Shown: positions 10,263 to 20,406, numbered from the stretch's first letter. The stretch: DNA of 64,000 nt from Saccharum officinarum (GCA_020631735.1 CM036221.1:17217381-17281380); one strand, 5' to 3'. The notes: generated by a model from the letters alone, not told the origin. A program made the numbers and translations.

Positions 10263-12433
10263 ATGACAGCTCCAGCCGCAGGCCACGGAAGAGATGGCCG
10301 AGCGCTAGTCCGTGGTGTCGACTACGTGCCGGACTCCTTCGACAGAAGAGACGACGAGGACCTCGGCGATGAGGAGGTTCTATCTGCGCGCGTGGAGGGC
10401 GACGAGAAGGTAGCTGTGAACATAAGGTTGAAATGTGCCCTTGTGTTTCATTTTGTGATGAGTGATTGTTAACGTGATCCACGAAGAAGGTTGAGTGGTG
10501 ACTAACTCTACCATGACAAAAACTATGTGTGCGACATGTCTCTTGACTTGTGTTGTGCAAGTGTGGAGTTCAGAGGCGGTGGTCGACGGCAAGGTGAAGG
10601 TCAAGTAGAGACATGCCGTGCCGACGGACCGGGAGTGGTGAAGGGCGGACGTGAGGCTTGGATCGAGGGATTAGAAGGCAGGGTGACCAACCGCGGTGGC
10701 TGACATCTGGGACATCGACAAGCGCAAGTGTAAATGAGAGTGACCGTGTTGACCGAGTCAAGACGGAGGACGTGCAAGTTGAGCGGAGCTCAGAGGACTT
10801 GGTGCCCGGCCGGTCGAGGACAACGGTGACACGTGTCGAGCGGCGGGTGGCGCGTATAGAGTACGCTACTCACGAGCGGGTTTGGTGGTTTGAGCCTCAA
10901 AACCATCGGTGGCGGGTTTACGGGTTTGGGCCTCAAAACTCGGGCGAAGGTTTCGAGAAGGAACGGACGGCACGTGGCGGCATCAGGGAGTTCGCATCGA
11001 GACGAAGCTACTGATGAGGAGGCGCGGTGGCCGTCGGATGAAAATGAGACCGGGTTGGACCATAACGTCCTTGGGCTAAGTGGTTTGACTCAAGTGTATC
11101 CAGGGACAAAACTAGGATTGTGTAATAGCCCTGTTAAATAGAATGAGTGAGCCCCCATCTCTCTCACCTTCTTTATTTGTATTTTCTTTCATCCTTTGTT
11201 AGAGTTTTTCCTCCCTTTAGGTGCTTGTGAGAGAGAGGTTCACTAATCTGTGTTTAGTGTAAGAAGCAAGAATTCAAGTGAAAAAGTAGGTCCTGAATCC
11301 TCTTGTGTTCTCCGAAATTTGGAAAAAGTTTTTTTTTCTTGTGATTTGTGATGTGTTCTTCGTGTTTTTCTTCTTCCCCCTCTCGTTCTTAAGTTGATTC
11401 TTCGTTTCTAGATCTTTTTGGTTCATTCTTGTTGCCTTGATTTGAGTTATGACGTGAGTTGAGCCTTTTCACCGAAGGAAATCAACCAATTCCTCACGAG
11501 CTCGCAAATCGGGCGATTTCTTTATCTAGGTCTCAAGAACCGGTGTTTTTTCGTTCTTCCTCAATTTATCGTGATAGGCTTGAAATTGGGTGTTGATGTC
11601 TTAAAGATATCTTCTCGACACTCCCAAGAACCTACCTACAAAGTTTCAAATCAATTCGAGTTGTTTTGATCGAGTTTTGACTTGTTCTTCCCCGGTTCAT
11701 TCTGCTGTTTTTGGACAGTGCGGAGCCTCCGGGAAAAAACGCGGAACCTCCGGGACGCGGAGCCTCTGAGGAAAAACGCGGAACCTCTGGAAATCTCCAG
11801 ACCGCGGAGCCTCCGCACCTGCTGCTGAAAATCTGTGTTTGGGCTCTCCGAGTGCTCGTTTTGAGATCCGTCTTTTGCATTGATTTTCTAGCGTCTCAAG
11901 GATCTTTTTTCAAGTACTCTCATCACTAGTTGGCATGGGTACTTTGGGTTGAGAACTCGCTTCCTCTCCATAGGAGTTGAGTATCTCTTTTCGTCTCTCG
12001 GTTTAGTTATTGTTCCGTACTTGTTTTGAGGTGTCCCGCTGTGTTTCTAGGAAACATCAATCCACTAATTGGATCGTGGACATCACAGTGTTTTGTTCGT
12101 GTATTTGGGGGTGATTTTGGGACAGTAGCCAATCATTCTCGATTTTTTTTAGTTCCCATTCACCCCTCCAGTCGCCGTTTTCGGTCCTTCAGTAGCAGAG
12201 TTGGAGCTCGGTGATTCCCTTGCCTACGGCTACGTATCGGACTCCTTCGACGAAAGCGACGACGAGGACGACCTAGGCGAGTTGGAGCTCGGTGAGTCCC
12301 TTCTCTCATGCATGTATAGGTCCCTTGAGTCCTTCACGTCATTGATCTTCTTTTTCCATATGTAGACGCTGCAGAATCACTGACGGATTTGTATTCGCTG
12401 CCTCCGCAAGAATTTTCAGATGAAGAAACATGA
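10263..12433 (+). pseudogene. Small two-exon acidic-protein gene interrupted by a solo LTR
   Basis: I do not recognise the family. An ATG at 10263 in good context (caccATGac) opens a frame that runs to the LTR insertion at 10415. If the LTR and one copy of its 5-bp target duplication are disregarded, the same frame continues open from 12197 to 12291. A GTGAGT donor at 12292 and a TATGTAG acceptor ending at 12365 would join it in phase to a short last exon, 12366-12433, ending SDEET-stop. The implied protein is about 104 residues and acidic. It contains an internal duplication, YVPDSFD..DDEDLG and YVSDSFD..DDEDDLG. As it stands the gene is broken. It lies inside the mariner-like inverted repeats, so it may be an element-borne or captured gene. 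A transposase N-terminal exon is an alternative I cannot exclude. Confidence 0.55.
10415..12191 (+). mobile_element. Solo LTR, probably Copia SIRE/Maximus-like, TSD GTAGC
   Basis: This 1777-bp segment starts TGTGAACATAAGG and ends CCTTCA, with GTAGC directly repeated on both sides (10410-10414 and 12192-12196). The block TTGAAATGTGCCCTTG near the start, the CGGAGCCTCCGG-like repeats around 11712-11820, and CCCATTCACCCCTCC near the end resemble SIRE/Maximus-type LTRs of grasses from memory. The lineage call is tentative, but the LTR boundaries and target duplication are directly visible. No internal retroelement sequence accompanies it. Confidence 0.8.
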
Positions 12434-12709
12434 TAAGAAAATTGGCGCGCATAGTTTTGCCGCAGCGGCGAAAAAAAACGCGCCTAGTTTTGCCGCAGCA
12501 GCGGAAAAAATATTGAAGAAATTTGTATTCCGGGCGATGGACACTACGCGCGCTCGCGGTTGCGAGGAAGACGTAACGATTGAGTGCATGCATTCAATGA
12601 AACGTACGAGACTCTGTGGTGCCGGTATTGAGCCACAGCTGTGTATGCGTGGCTACTATCCTTCCTCGGTATCTGAGAATTTGCTGGGCATGCCCTAGGG
12701 CACTTCTAA

Positions 12710-13370
12710 GGGCAGTCCCAATGGGCATTGATGATAGTTTCTATCCCTCTTAATTATACTTGACAACTCAGCAATTTGCTGATGTGGCAAAGAATTTATT
12801 GAGGAAAGAGGGTATGGAAAGAAGAAATCGTTTCTTCCTCAAGGAACGACGTCCTCACGCAAACCAAAGCCTGAAGAAATGAGGAAAAATCCATTGGGGA
12901 GAAACTACCAGTTTCGATCGCCTCATCCGCATCCGGTGCGTGCAGCGGGCCGCCGCGAAGGCCACGCGTTGTTCTTCCGCGCGCTTGCTGCTGCTCCACG
13001 TAGGTCGCGCTTGCCGTCGCGTTGGCTACCACGGCTGCTCGCTTGCGGCGCTGCGCTAGTCCGCCGGTCGCCACGCTCGCGTGCGCTTGCTCGCCGGCTG
13101 CCGCGACTGCTCGCCCGTGGCGCCGCGCTGGCCCGCCGGTTGCAGCGCTCGCATGTGCTTGTTCGCTGGCTGCCGAGGCTCCTCCACGCTCGTCGTCCAC
13201 GAGCTCACGCCTAGTGGCCAGGAGGTAGACGATGGACTTGAGAGAGAGGGAAAAAATGCAGCATTAATTAGGAAAGGAAACTTGCACTGTAGAGGATAGT
13301 TCTATAGATGATTTCTTGTTGACATGACAGCTATGGAAATCGTGCCTAGTTTCTACCACTGAGACTGCCC
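12710..13370. mobile_element. MITE 1 of a three-MITE run, with GC-rich filler, TSD TAA
   Basis: The termini are GGGCAGTCCCAATGG and CCACTGAGACTGCCC, flanked by TAA (12707-12709 and 13371-13373). The middle (about 12920-13220) is GC-rich and unlike the AT-rich arms. It is open in several frames and could be captured gene sequence, but I do not recognise it. The element is absent from the equivalent positions of U2 and U3. Confidence 0.75.
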
Positions 13371-13373
13371 TAA

Positions 13374-13989
13374 GGGCACTCTCAATACATAAACCATCAT
13401 AGTTTCTATGGACATTAATTGTATTACCACCTAAGCGTTTTGCTGATGTGGCAAAGTAGTTATCGAAGAGAGAGAGTAAAAATCATAGAAACTGGGTCTA
13501 AATTAGAAATTATGTCTACATGAGAACGAAGACATGAAAGGATATGATTGGCAGATAATGGAGAGAGAATTTATGTGATTGGATAAAAAATTATTCTGTA
13601 TAAACTATCTATTGGAACCATGGTTTCTATACGTAGTGTCTATAAAAATTAATAGGTATAGAAACTACATATATTTTCTAGCTAGAAAATATATGTAGTT
13701 TCTATACCTATTAATTTTTATAGACACTACGTATAAAAACTATGATTTCAATGGATAGTTTCTACAGAATAATTTTTTATTCAATCGTATAAATTCACTC
13801 TCCATTCTCTACCAATCACATCCCTTTATGTCTTGGTTCTCGTGTAGACATGGTTTCTAATTTAGACCCGGTTTCTATGATTTTTGCTCTATCTCTTCAA
13901 TAACTACCTTGCCACATCAGCAAAACGTTTAGGTGACAGTACAATTAATGTCCATAGAAACTATGATGGTTTCTGCATTGGGAGTGCCT
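13374..13989. mobile_element. MITE 2, long palindrome, U1 copy
   Basis: This is a roughly 616-bp near-perfect inverted repeat centred at about 13682 (TTTTCTAGCTAGAAAATAT). The left end is GGGCACTCTCAATAC and the right end is the inverse of GGCACTCCCAATGC. Both arms carry the TTTGCTGATGTGGCA-type block and the GTTTCTATG blocks. U2 and U3 carry only a half-length version of it. Confidence 0.8.
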
Positions 13990-13992
13990 TTA

Positions 13993-14198
13993 GGGCACTC
14001 ACAATGCAAGACTCTATCATAGAGTCCAAGACTATATATTACACCTTATTTATGGTATTTTGCTGATGTCACAACATATTTATTGAAGAAAGGACAAAAA
14101 AACAAGACTCCAAGTCTTATTTAGACTCTAAGTCCACAATATTCGAGGTAATAAAAATAGCTTTAGACTCTATGATAGAGTCTGCATTATGAGTGCCC
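13993..14198. mobile_element. MITE 3, U1-specific
   Basis: This is a 206-bp element with termini GGGCACTCACAATGC and GCATTATGAGTGCCC and sub-terminal GACTCTATCATAGAGTC palindromes. It sits between MITE 2 and the right end of the mariner-like element. U2 (19430) and U3 (24654) lack it and show TAA followed directly by GAAAGCTGCC. Confidence 0.75.
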
Positions 14199-14225
14199 TA
14201 ATAAAGCTGCCCGGAGGGAGCAGTA

Positions 14226-15173
14226 TATATATATATGCTCTCATGAGCTGCATGTAATTAAGTGGTGGTTAGTATCAGATCCTTTTTCTACTGCTTTTGT
14301 TTAAATATTTAAAGAAAAATGGTCATTAATTTGGTTTGCTTGTTGTGTGAAATTACCAGACAGCTAACTATGATAAGATATATATGTCTGCATGATTATG
14401 ATACACACATTTGCTTTTTAGGATCGAGATTTAGATGTGTCGTCACTCGTCCTTCCTTACCGCGTCCCAATTATTTTATCTAATCAGATTCCACCACTAA
14501 ACTAATTTGCTAGTAGAGATATTCCGCACTAATCAGATTCCACCACCAAACCCAGCTTTTAGTGCCGTTGGTTGAACTGAGTATCAACTCTCAAGGGCCT
14601 TAATTATTTTCAAAAGCGCAGTTTATTTTTTTACTTTTATTCTTTGGTAAAGTAGCTCTCTCCACTGGACAATCTGTGTAGGTAGGTCTGCCGATGAGCA
14701 GAACAAGCAGAGAGAGAGAAAGAGGCACTGCTGGTAATAGTACAACAGTGAAATTAACATGTTCTCTATTTCTGTGTTATGGATTACACATATATAGAAG
14801 ATATATGTACTTTTTTCTAGATGTACATCTGTACTGCGAAAATTGGGAGCGTGATTGTTCTCTGTGCCATGTAAACGGTCGACCTATAGTCATCAAACAG
14901 TGACTATGAGAAATTGTCTCCAATCTACTGTGCCAGCGAAAATTGAGGTGTGTAAGTGTGTTAAGGATGTTGATATATATATTTTTTTACTTCAGGGCTC
15001 CACAGAGATGCCATCCAAAGTGTTTTTACACATCCACCTGCTCAATCTCTTGAGCATCTAGCAAAGAGATTTTAGACAGCAAATGGGAATACCGATTGCT
15101 TCTCAAACTAAAGACAAATGGGAATAGTGCCAAGCTATGGAATCTCCACCAGAAAAGAACTCCGCAAACCACC
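14226..15173 (+). promoter_or_regulatory. Upstream region of the U1 small gene
   Basis: About 950 bp of AT-rich DNA between the mariner-like right end and the TATA box, shared by U1, U2 and U3. A recognisable diverged version lies at 55926-56105, upstream of the fourth paralogue. Short ORFs here lie upstream of the TATA box and are unlikely to be translated. I cannot assign specific transcription-factor sites. Confidence 0.5.
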
Positions 15174-15181
15174 TATAAATA
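15174..15181 (+). promoter_or_regulatory. TATA box of the U1 small gene
   Basis: TATAAATA lies 111 bp upstream of the ATG at 15285, giving a 5' leader of roughly 75-80 nt if initiation is about 30 bp downstream. The leader is CT-rich near the start codon, as is common in grass genes. Confidence 0.75.
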
Positions 15182-15284
15182 GAGACCACCATATTTCCAC
15201 CCGCACCAAGCAAGCTCTCAAGGGCAAACATCTAGCTACCATCCTCTAATCTCTCTCTAGCATCCAGCACAAAACAAGCTGACA

Positions 15285-15566
15285 ATGTTTCGACGCACCA
15301 AGACCACCATGGCTCCTCCTACTGATGGTGAGGTGAGGATTCAGAAAGTTGACAAGATTGAGGTCGTCCACAACATCCTCTCCAAGCCAAAACTGTATAA
15401 CCCGACTGCGGCAACTGGGAAGTATCCTACTGCTGGTCATCAGGAGGTCACAGGCTGGAAGAAGATTGAGAACCCCAGCAGGCCTAGGAGTGTAGTTTCT
15501 GTGGAAGACATCAACAAGAGGTCTGAAAAGTACATCACAGAGATGAAGAAACGATTTCTTGGATAG
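15285..15566 (+). CDS. Small basic protein with DUF761-like C-terminal motif, copy 1
   Basis: This is a single-exon ORF of 93 codons. I do not recognise a named gene. Two blocks are conserved with the fourth paralogue at 60.3 kb: residues 18-38 (RIQKVDKIEVVHNILSKPKL) and residues 74-86 (EDINKRSEKYITE). The latter resembles the tail motif of DUF761 plant proteins, (V/I)(D/N)xxAExFI. The middle (40-70) is Pro/Gly/Thr-rich and probably disordered. No signal peptide or membrane segment is visible. The first ATG (15285) has A at -3. A second in-frame ATG at 15309 lies in a near-ideal context (accATGG) and would give 85 residues. Support for a real gene comes from the TATA box, the CT-rich leader and conservation across paralogues. 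Function unknown. Confidence 0.75.
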   Translation: MFRRTKTTMAPPTDGEVRIQKVDKIEVVHNILSKPKLYNPTAATGKYPTAGHQEVTGWKKIENPSRPRSVVSVEDINKRSEKYITEMKKRFLG

Positions 15567-16728
15567 CTAGTACCTGAGCCTGTGATGAAGATCTGATAGT
15601 ATTGGTGTCGTCCATATGGAATTGGTTTGATTATTGTATGTTTGATATTACCCTGTGGGATGGAAATATGTGAGAGACTGCTTTAGTTATAAATGCTTTT
15701 ATGCATGATGTATGCTTGTTATGTATATGATTATATATAGAGAGAACATATAATGCTCAGTAACAAGCTTAGTATCAATATGCATGCGCGTACCAATGGT
15801 CAGTTTTCACAAAGATGTACAGTTACATATGTACTGTTCCTTTATGACAATCTGAGTAGGAAACAGTCAAACGCACCACTGATAACCAAACATGCTAATA
15901 TAATATAATAAGGGTTTGTTTGAAACAAAATAAATGGCTTATTTGAAATAGTTACCGAATTGGGTATTATTAGGAACTTCAACCTTCAGGGCCAAAGCTG
16001 ACACAAGTCTTTCCTATTTTCTTCTCTCTGATCCTGAATCTGTGCCTTTTCCTTTGTAACATCCAAATGGTTTACTCAGTTTTTGGGCATTTTGGACCCT
16101 GTAATATCCAAAGAACATGGCACCCAAAAGCTCATGTATTTTTGCATTCTTTTTAGTTTTGTTCTTTTGGAGTATCTTAAAAAAAGGCTAACAAGGATGC
16201 ATTGTTATGTCAAAAGTTGGTGGATTACACAGGCCGGGTTTTCTTTGGTGGGTCACACTGGATGAAGTTCTTGTATATTTTCTTATACGGTTCATACTTA
16301 TGAGCAACTTCAGTACTGAGAGATGTGAGAGATGTTAGAGATACAGACCAACAACAACAGGTAGACAAGTCTCCTAGGTAGTGGTGTGGAAGGCACCTGA
16401 TACGCTTCTACAACGTGTAACTGCATGCTTAACTTTACATCGATCGACCAGTCCAGCTAGCTAGCTAGCTAGCTACATAGATATCTATTTAGAATGATTT
16501 GAACTAACGTGGAGCAACCTGAGCAACACATTAGATTTGCATCAGTGTCTTGCAAGTTGCTCGATGGATCTAGTGGAAATTATTATTCTGAAACCGCATT
16601 TATTGATTCCGGGACCGATTTCGATTTCCATTTTGATTGCATTGGGATTGTCATTCATGAATATGATGTCTAAGCGACAGCATCTATCCCTGGGTACTTT
16701 ATGACGTTTGGCCCTCAACGTAAACTCA
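15567..16728 (+). other. 3' flank of the U1 gene
   Basis: About 1.1 kb of non-coding flank shared by U1-U3. It contains the module GGAAGGCACCTGATACGCTT (about 16388), which also occurs in copies A and B and in the 33.5-34.5 kb segments, and a GCTAGCTAGC run near 16455. No gene is evident. The likely transcript end is within the first 200 bp but cannot be fixed. Confidence 0.45.
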
Positions 16729-17074
16729 GGGGGTGTTTAGTTCCCAAAATTTTTTTGGGTTTTACAGTAGCATCGAGTGTTTGGACACATACATAGAGTA
16801 CTAAATGTAGACGAAAAAAAACTAATTGCACAGTTCTCGGGGAAATCGCGAGACAAATCTTTTAAGCCTAATTAGTCCATGAAAAGACTTAAGTGCTACA
16901 GTAACCAACATGTGCTAATGATAAATTAATTAGTATCATTAGATTCGTCTCACAGTTTCTTGACAGGTTCTGTAATTTATTTTTTTTACTAGTATCCGAA
17001 AACCCCTCCTGACGTTCTTCCGACACATCCGATGTGACACCCAAAAAATTTCGCCCCACGAACTAAACACCACC
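16729..17074. mobile_element. MITE, TIR GGGGGTGTTTAGTT, TSD TCA, in U1
   Basis: The termini are GGGGGTGTTTAGTT and AACTAAACACCACC, flanked by TCA (16726-16728 and 17075-17077). Corresponding copies lie in U2 and U3, so it predates the array. The internal AGCCTAATTAGTCCATGA block is common in grass MITEs. Confidence 0.8.
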
Positions 17075-17162
17075 TCAACATAAGTACGTACCATTTCATC
17101 CCAGACTTTTATGTCCCATTTTACCCAACATTTGACGCTGATATTTAGCTCTTGGAAAGCAA

Positions 17163-17427
17163 GGCCTTGTTTAGATTGGAAAGCAAGGCCTTGTTTAGAT
17201 ACACTCTAAATTTCAAATTTTTTACTCTCTCTCGATCACATTAATCTTTGCACGCATGCATGAAACATTAAATATAGATAAAAAATAACTAATTGCACAG
17301 TTTAGTTATAAATCACGAGACAAATCTTTTGAGCCTAATTAGTCCATGATTAGACACTAATTGTCAAATACAAACGAAAGTGCTACCGTTAAAAAAAATT
17401 CTAACTTTTCACGATCTAAACGAGGCC
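17163..17427. mobile_element. MITE, TIR GGCCTTGTTTAGAT, TSD CAA, in U1
   Basis: The right terminus is ATCTAAACGAGGCC followed by CAA. The left terminus occurs twice, at 17163 and 17187, because of a 24-bp direct duplication. CAA precedes both. It is shared with U2 and absent from U3, which reads GGAAAGCAAGGTTCAA across the site. Confidence 0.8.
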
Positions 17428-17789
17428 CAAGGTTCAATTTCCTCATGGAGAATATTACAGCATTTTTATGCGTGATCTGCACCTAATAAGAACTTAATTC
17501 GTCTTCAGGTTGCTTCCATGCACTGTTAAGCCTGCTAGATGCGACCTGGATTAGTATTTGCCTCATCAATTGTTTCTCTCTCCCACTTGGTGAAACAGAA
17601 AGGAAAATGTGCTCTTTTTTGTTACTGAAATACTGAAAGAAATTTGTTTTCACACATCTCCAGCAGACCAGCAACATACAAGCAGTTGGTGAATGCATGG
17701 AGGAGATCCACCAGCTTTCTCCTTGTCGTCTTGCCAACATGCTACTCCTATATCACCCCCTCGATTGAAACACTCCCATATATCGCTTT

Positions 17790-18901
17790 ATTGAGGTGTT
17801 TATCCTGTGGCTACACATTGTAGAGGACTGATTCGATGACAGCAGTGAGATCAAGGACAGATTCAACAATAATGATACATACCAGACGCCCGGATGGACG
17901 GACGCCTCGACCTCTCATCCCGCAGCGCTTGCGCCCCTCCCCATTCTTATCCGTTCGTGTCCCGTGCCCACACCTGATGACGCGGTATCGCTGCTTCCTG
18001 GCCGGCAACGGTTCCTTCCCCCACCCCTGGCGTCCTCCATCCCCCACCCCGGTGTCCTCCCCAGCACGGCGGCCTTCTTCCCCACCCCAGCGGCCCCTTC
18101 CCCCACCCCGGCACTCGATGTGTAAGCGGTGGCCGCACCGCGATAGCGCGCGGGTCGTCACCGTCGACCGTCGTGGTAGTCCTCGTCACCACCACTGGCG
18201 ATGACCAGGCTCCGGAGCAGCCATCGTTGGCCATTGCCGCCGACCCTCGGTGGCTGGAATCGACCGGCGCAGCCTCCCCTCCCCTATGTTCCCCGACCCC
18301 TGGCGGCTCCTTCCCTCACCCCGGCGTCCTCCCCTACCTCGGCGGCGCCCCTCCCCCACACTGGCGTCCTCCCCCACCGGGAGCCCCCAATGCCCGCAGA
18401 TCCGGCGGCCGTGGCACTCCCGCGCCAGGCTCTGTCTCTTTCTCCCCCCTATGTTGCAATTGTATGTTTCAATTTGTTTCAGGCATTTTAGAAGTATGTT
18501 GCATTTGTTTCACATGGATGTTGCAAAAATAGATCGGGGGATATTGCACATGTTGCATATGTTGCAGTTGTTTCAGAGGCATGTTGCAAGAGTATGTTTT
18601 CGAGTGTTTCAGATGTTTTAGAGGTATGTTTCATTTGTGTTTTCCGGACACATATTGCATATGTTTCACACATATGTTGTATGTGTTTTATTCGGATGTT
18701 GTGTATGGTTGCAATGGTTTTCAAGTGTGTTTCATAAGCATGTTTCAAGTGTTTCATAAGCATGTTTCAAGCGTTTCAACTACCTTAAGATGTATGTTGC
18801 AACCGTTGTATTTGGATGTTTCATCCCAGAGCCGGCACGATATCCATACGAACGAGGGATGGGCGATGAGCGCCGTTGCCTCCGGAGCGGGATGGGCGCT
18901 G
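17790..18901 (+). repeat. GC-rich plus GTTGCA/GTTTCA-rich tail of U1
   Basis: Roughly 17880-18450 is GC-rich with CCCCACCCC-type runs and is open in many frames on both strands without a credible protein. It passes into a tract (about 18450-18830) of loosely repeated ATGTTGCA and GTTTCA words. The same pairing occurs in U2, in U3, and inverted at 57.6-58.8 kb, with the word tract alone at 63.66-64 kb. It looks like one transposable-element family. Its class could not be settled. Confidence 0.6.
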
Positions 18902-19107
18902 GTTTTGCCGCAGCAGCGGAAAAAATATGAGAAGAAATTTGTATTCCGGGCGATGGACACTACGCGCGCTCGCGGTTGCGAGGAAGACGTAACGATTGAG
19001 CTAGCTTTCCTGCATGGCGGCATGCATGCATTCAATGAAACGTACGTAACTCTGTGGTGCCGGTATTGAGCCACGTTGGTATCTGAGAATTTGCTGGGCA
19101 CGTCTAA

Positions 19108-19429
19108 GGGCACTTCCAATATTAGAAATTATATGTAGTTTCTATATCTATTAATTTCTATAGACACTACGTATAGAAATCACGGTCCTAATGGATAGTT
19201 TCTATAGAAATTTTTTTATCTAATTATATAAATTCTCTCTCCATTCTTTACCAATCACGTCCCTCCATGTCTTGTTCTTGTGTAAACATGGTTTCTAATT
19301 TAGACCCGGTTTCTATGATTTTTGCTCTCTCTCTCTCCAATAACTACCTTGCCACATCAGCAAAACGCTTAGGTGGCAGTACAATTAATGTTCATAGAAA
19401 CTATGCTGATTTCTGCATTATAAGTGCCT
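19108..19429. mobile_element. Half-length MITE 2 in U2, TSD TAA
   Basis: The element starts GGGCACTTCCAATA and ends GCATTATAAGTGCCT, flanked by TAA (19105-19107 and 19430-19432). It corresponds to the right arm of the long palindrome in U1. Confidence 0.75.
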
Positions 19430-19454
19430 TAAGAAAGCTGCCCAGAGGGAGCAG
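19430..19454. mobile_element. Right terminus of the mariner-like element duplicated in U2
   Basis: GCTGCCCAGAGGGAGCAG followed by TA is the same terminus as at 14207-14223 with one difference (A for G). It was carried along by the tandem duplication and is not an independent insertion. Confidence 0.7.
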
Positions 19455-20398
19455 TATATATATGCTCTCATGAGCTGTATGTAATTAAGTGGTGGTTAGT
19501 ATCAGATCCTTTTTCTACTGCTTTTGTTTAAATATTTAAAGAAAAATGGTCATTAATTTGGTTTGCTTGTTGTGTGAAATTACCAGACAGCTAACTATGA
19601 TAAGATATATATGTCTGCATGATTATGATACACACATTTGCTTTTTAGGATCGAGATTTAGATGTGTCGTCACTCGTCCTTCCTTACCGCGTCCCAATTA
19701 TTTTATCTAATCAGATTCCACCACTAAACTAATTTGCTAGTAGAGATATTCCGCACTAATCAGATTCCACCACCAAACCCAGCTTTTAGTGCCGTTGGTT
19801 GAACTGAGTATCAACTCTCAAGGGCCTTAATTATTTTCAAAAGCGCAGTTTATTTTTTTACTTTTATTCTTTGGTAAAGTAGCTCTCTCCACTGGACAAT
19901 CTGTGTAGGTAGGTCTGCCGATGAGCAGAACAAGCAGAGAGAGAGAAAGAGGCACTGCTGGTAATAGTACAACAGTGAAATTAACATGTTCTCTATTTCT
20001 GTGTTATGGATTACACATATATAGAAGATATATGTACTTTTTTCTAGATGTACATCTGTACTGCGAAAATTGGGAGCGTGATTGTTCTCTGTGCCATGTA
20101 AACGGTCGACCTATAGTCATCAAACAGTGACTATGAGAAATTGTCTCCAATCTACTGTGCCAGCGAAAATTGAGGTGTGTAAGTGTGTTAAGGATGTTGA
20201 TATATATATTTTTTTACTTCAGGGCTCCACAGAGATGCCATCCAAAGTGTTTTTACATCCACCTGCTCAATCTCTTGAGCATCTAGCAAAGAGATTTTAG
20301 ACAGCAAATGGGAATACCGATTGCTTCTCAAACTAAAGACAAATGGGAATAGTGCCAAGCTATGGAATCTCCACCAGAAAAGAACTCCGCAAACCACC

Positions 20399-20406
20399 TA
20401 TAAATA
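20399..20406 (+). promoter_or_regulatory. TATA box of the U2 small gene
   Basis: TATAAATA lies 111 bp upstream of the ATG at 20510, identical in position and flanks to U1. Confidence 0.75.

Larger units (their letters stand above)
9980..14223. mobile_element. Tc1/mariner-like element (Stowaway-type ends) with internal gene and inserts
   Basis: The left end reads CTACTCCCTCCGGGCAGCTT and the right end is its inverse with one mismatch over about 21 bp. A TA flanks each side (9978-9979 and 14224-14225), as expected for Tc1/mariner insertions. The body holds a small two-exon acidic-protein gene (10263-12433), a solo LTR inside it (10415-12191), and three MITEs (12710-14198). I see no DDE transposase, so the element is non-autonomous or decayed. 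The right-hand part, including the right terminus, is repeated at 18902-19454 and 24128-24680 as part of the tandem array. Confidence 0.7.
12487..18901 (+). repeat. Tandem array unit U1
   Basis: This is the first of three direct repeats. It begins inside the mariner-like element at GTTTTGCCGCAGCAGCGG and ends where the GTTGCA-rich tail meets a new copy of that same sequence at about 18902. In order it holds the mariner right part with MITEs 1-3, about 1.05 kb of upstream region, a small gene (15285-15566), a 3' flank, two MITEs, and a GC-rich plus GTTGCA-rich tail. From about 14350 onward it is almost identical to U2. Confidence 0.9.

Noticed and set aside
10038..10472. Longer 144-codon reading of the acidic-protein exon from an upstream ATG
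   Set aside because: The extension has no motif, and its downstream end runs into the LTR. The ATG at 10263 has better context and starts the part that continues in frame beyond the LTR.
12796..13299. Ala/Arg-rich ORFs on both strands inside MITE 1
   Set aside because: No recognisable domain. The GC-rich filler may be captured sequence, but neither strand has start context or conservation to support a gene.
14694..14903. 69-codon ORF repeated at 19921
   Set aside because: It lies upstream of the TATA box of the small gene and is not preserved as an open frame in U3.
17811..18621. Many overlapping Pro/Arg-rich ORFs on both strands in the U1 tail, repeated in U2 and U3
   Set aside because: They arise from GC-rich low-complexity DNA, overlap in several frames, and are shifted by a one-base indel between U1 and U2 with no sign of compensation.
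18581..19119. 162- and 121-codon ORFs across the U1/U2 junction
   Set aside because: They read through the GTTGCA word tract into the duplicated mariner fragment, so the frame is a by-product of the junction.
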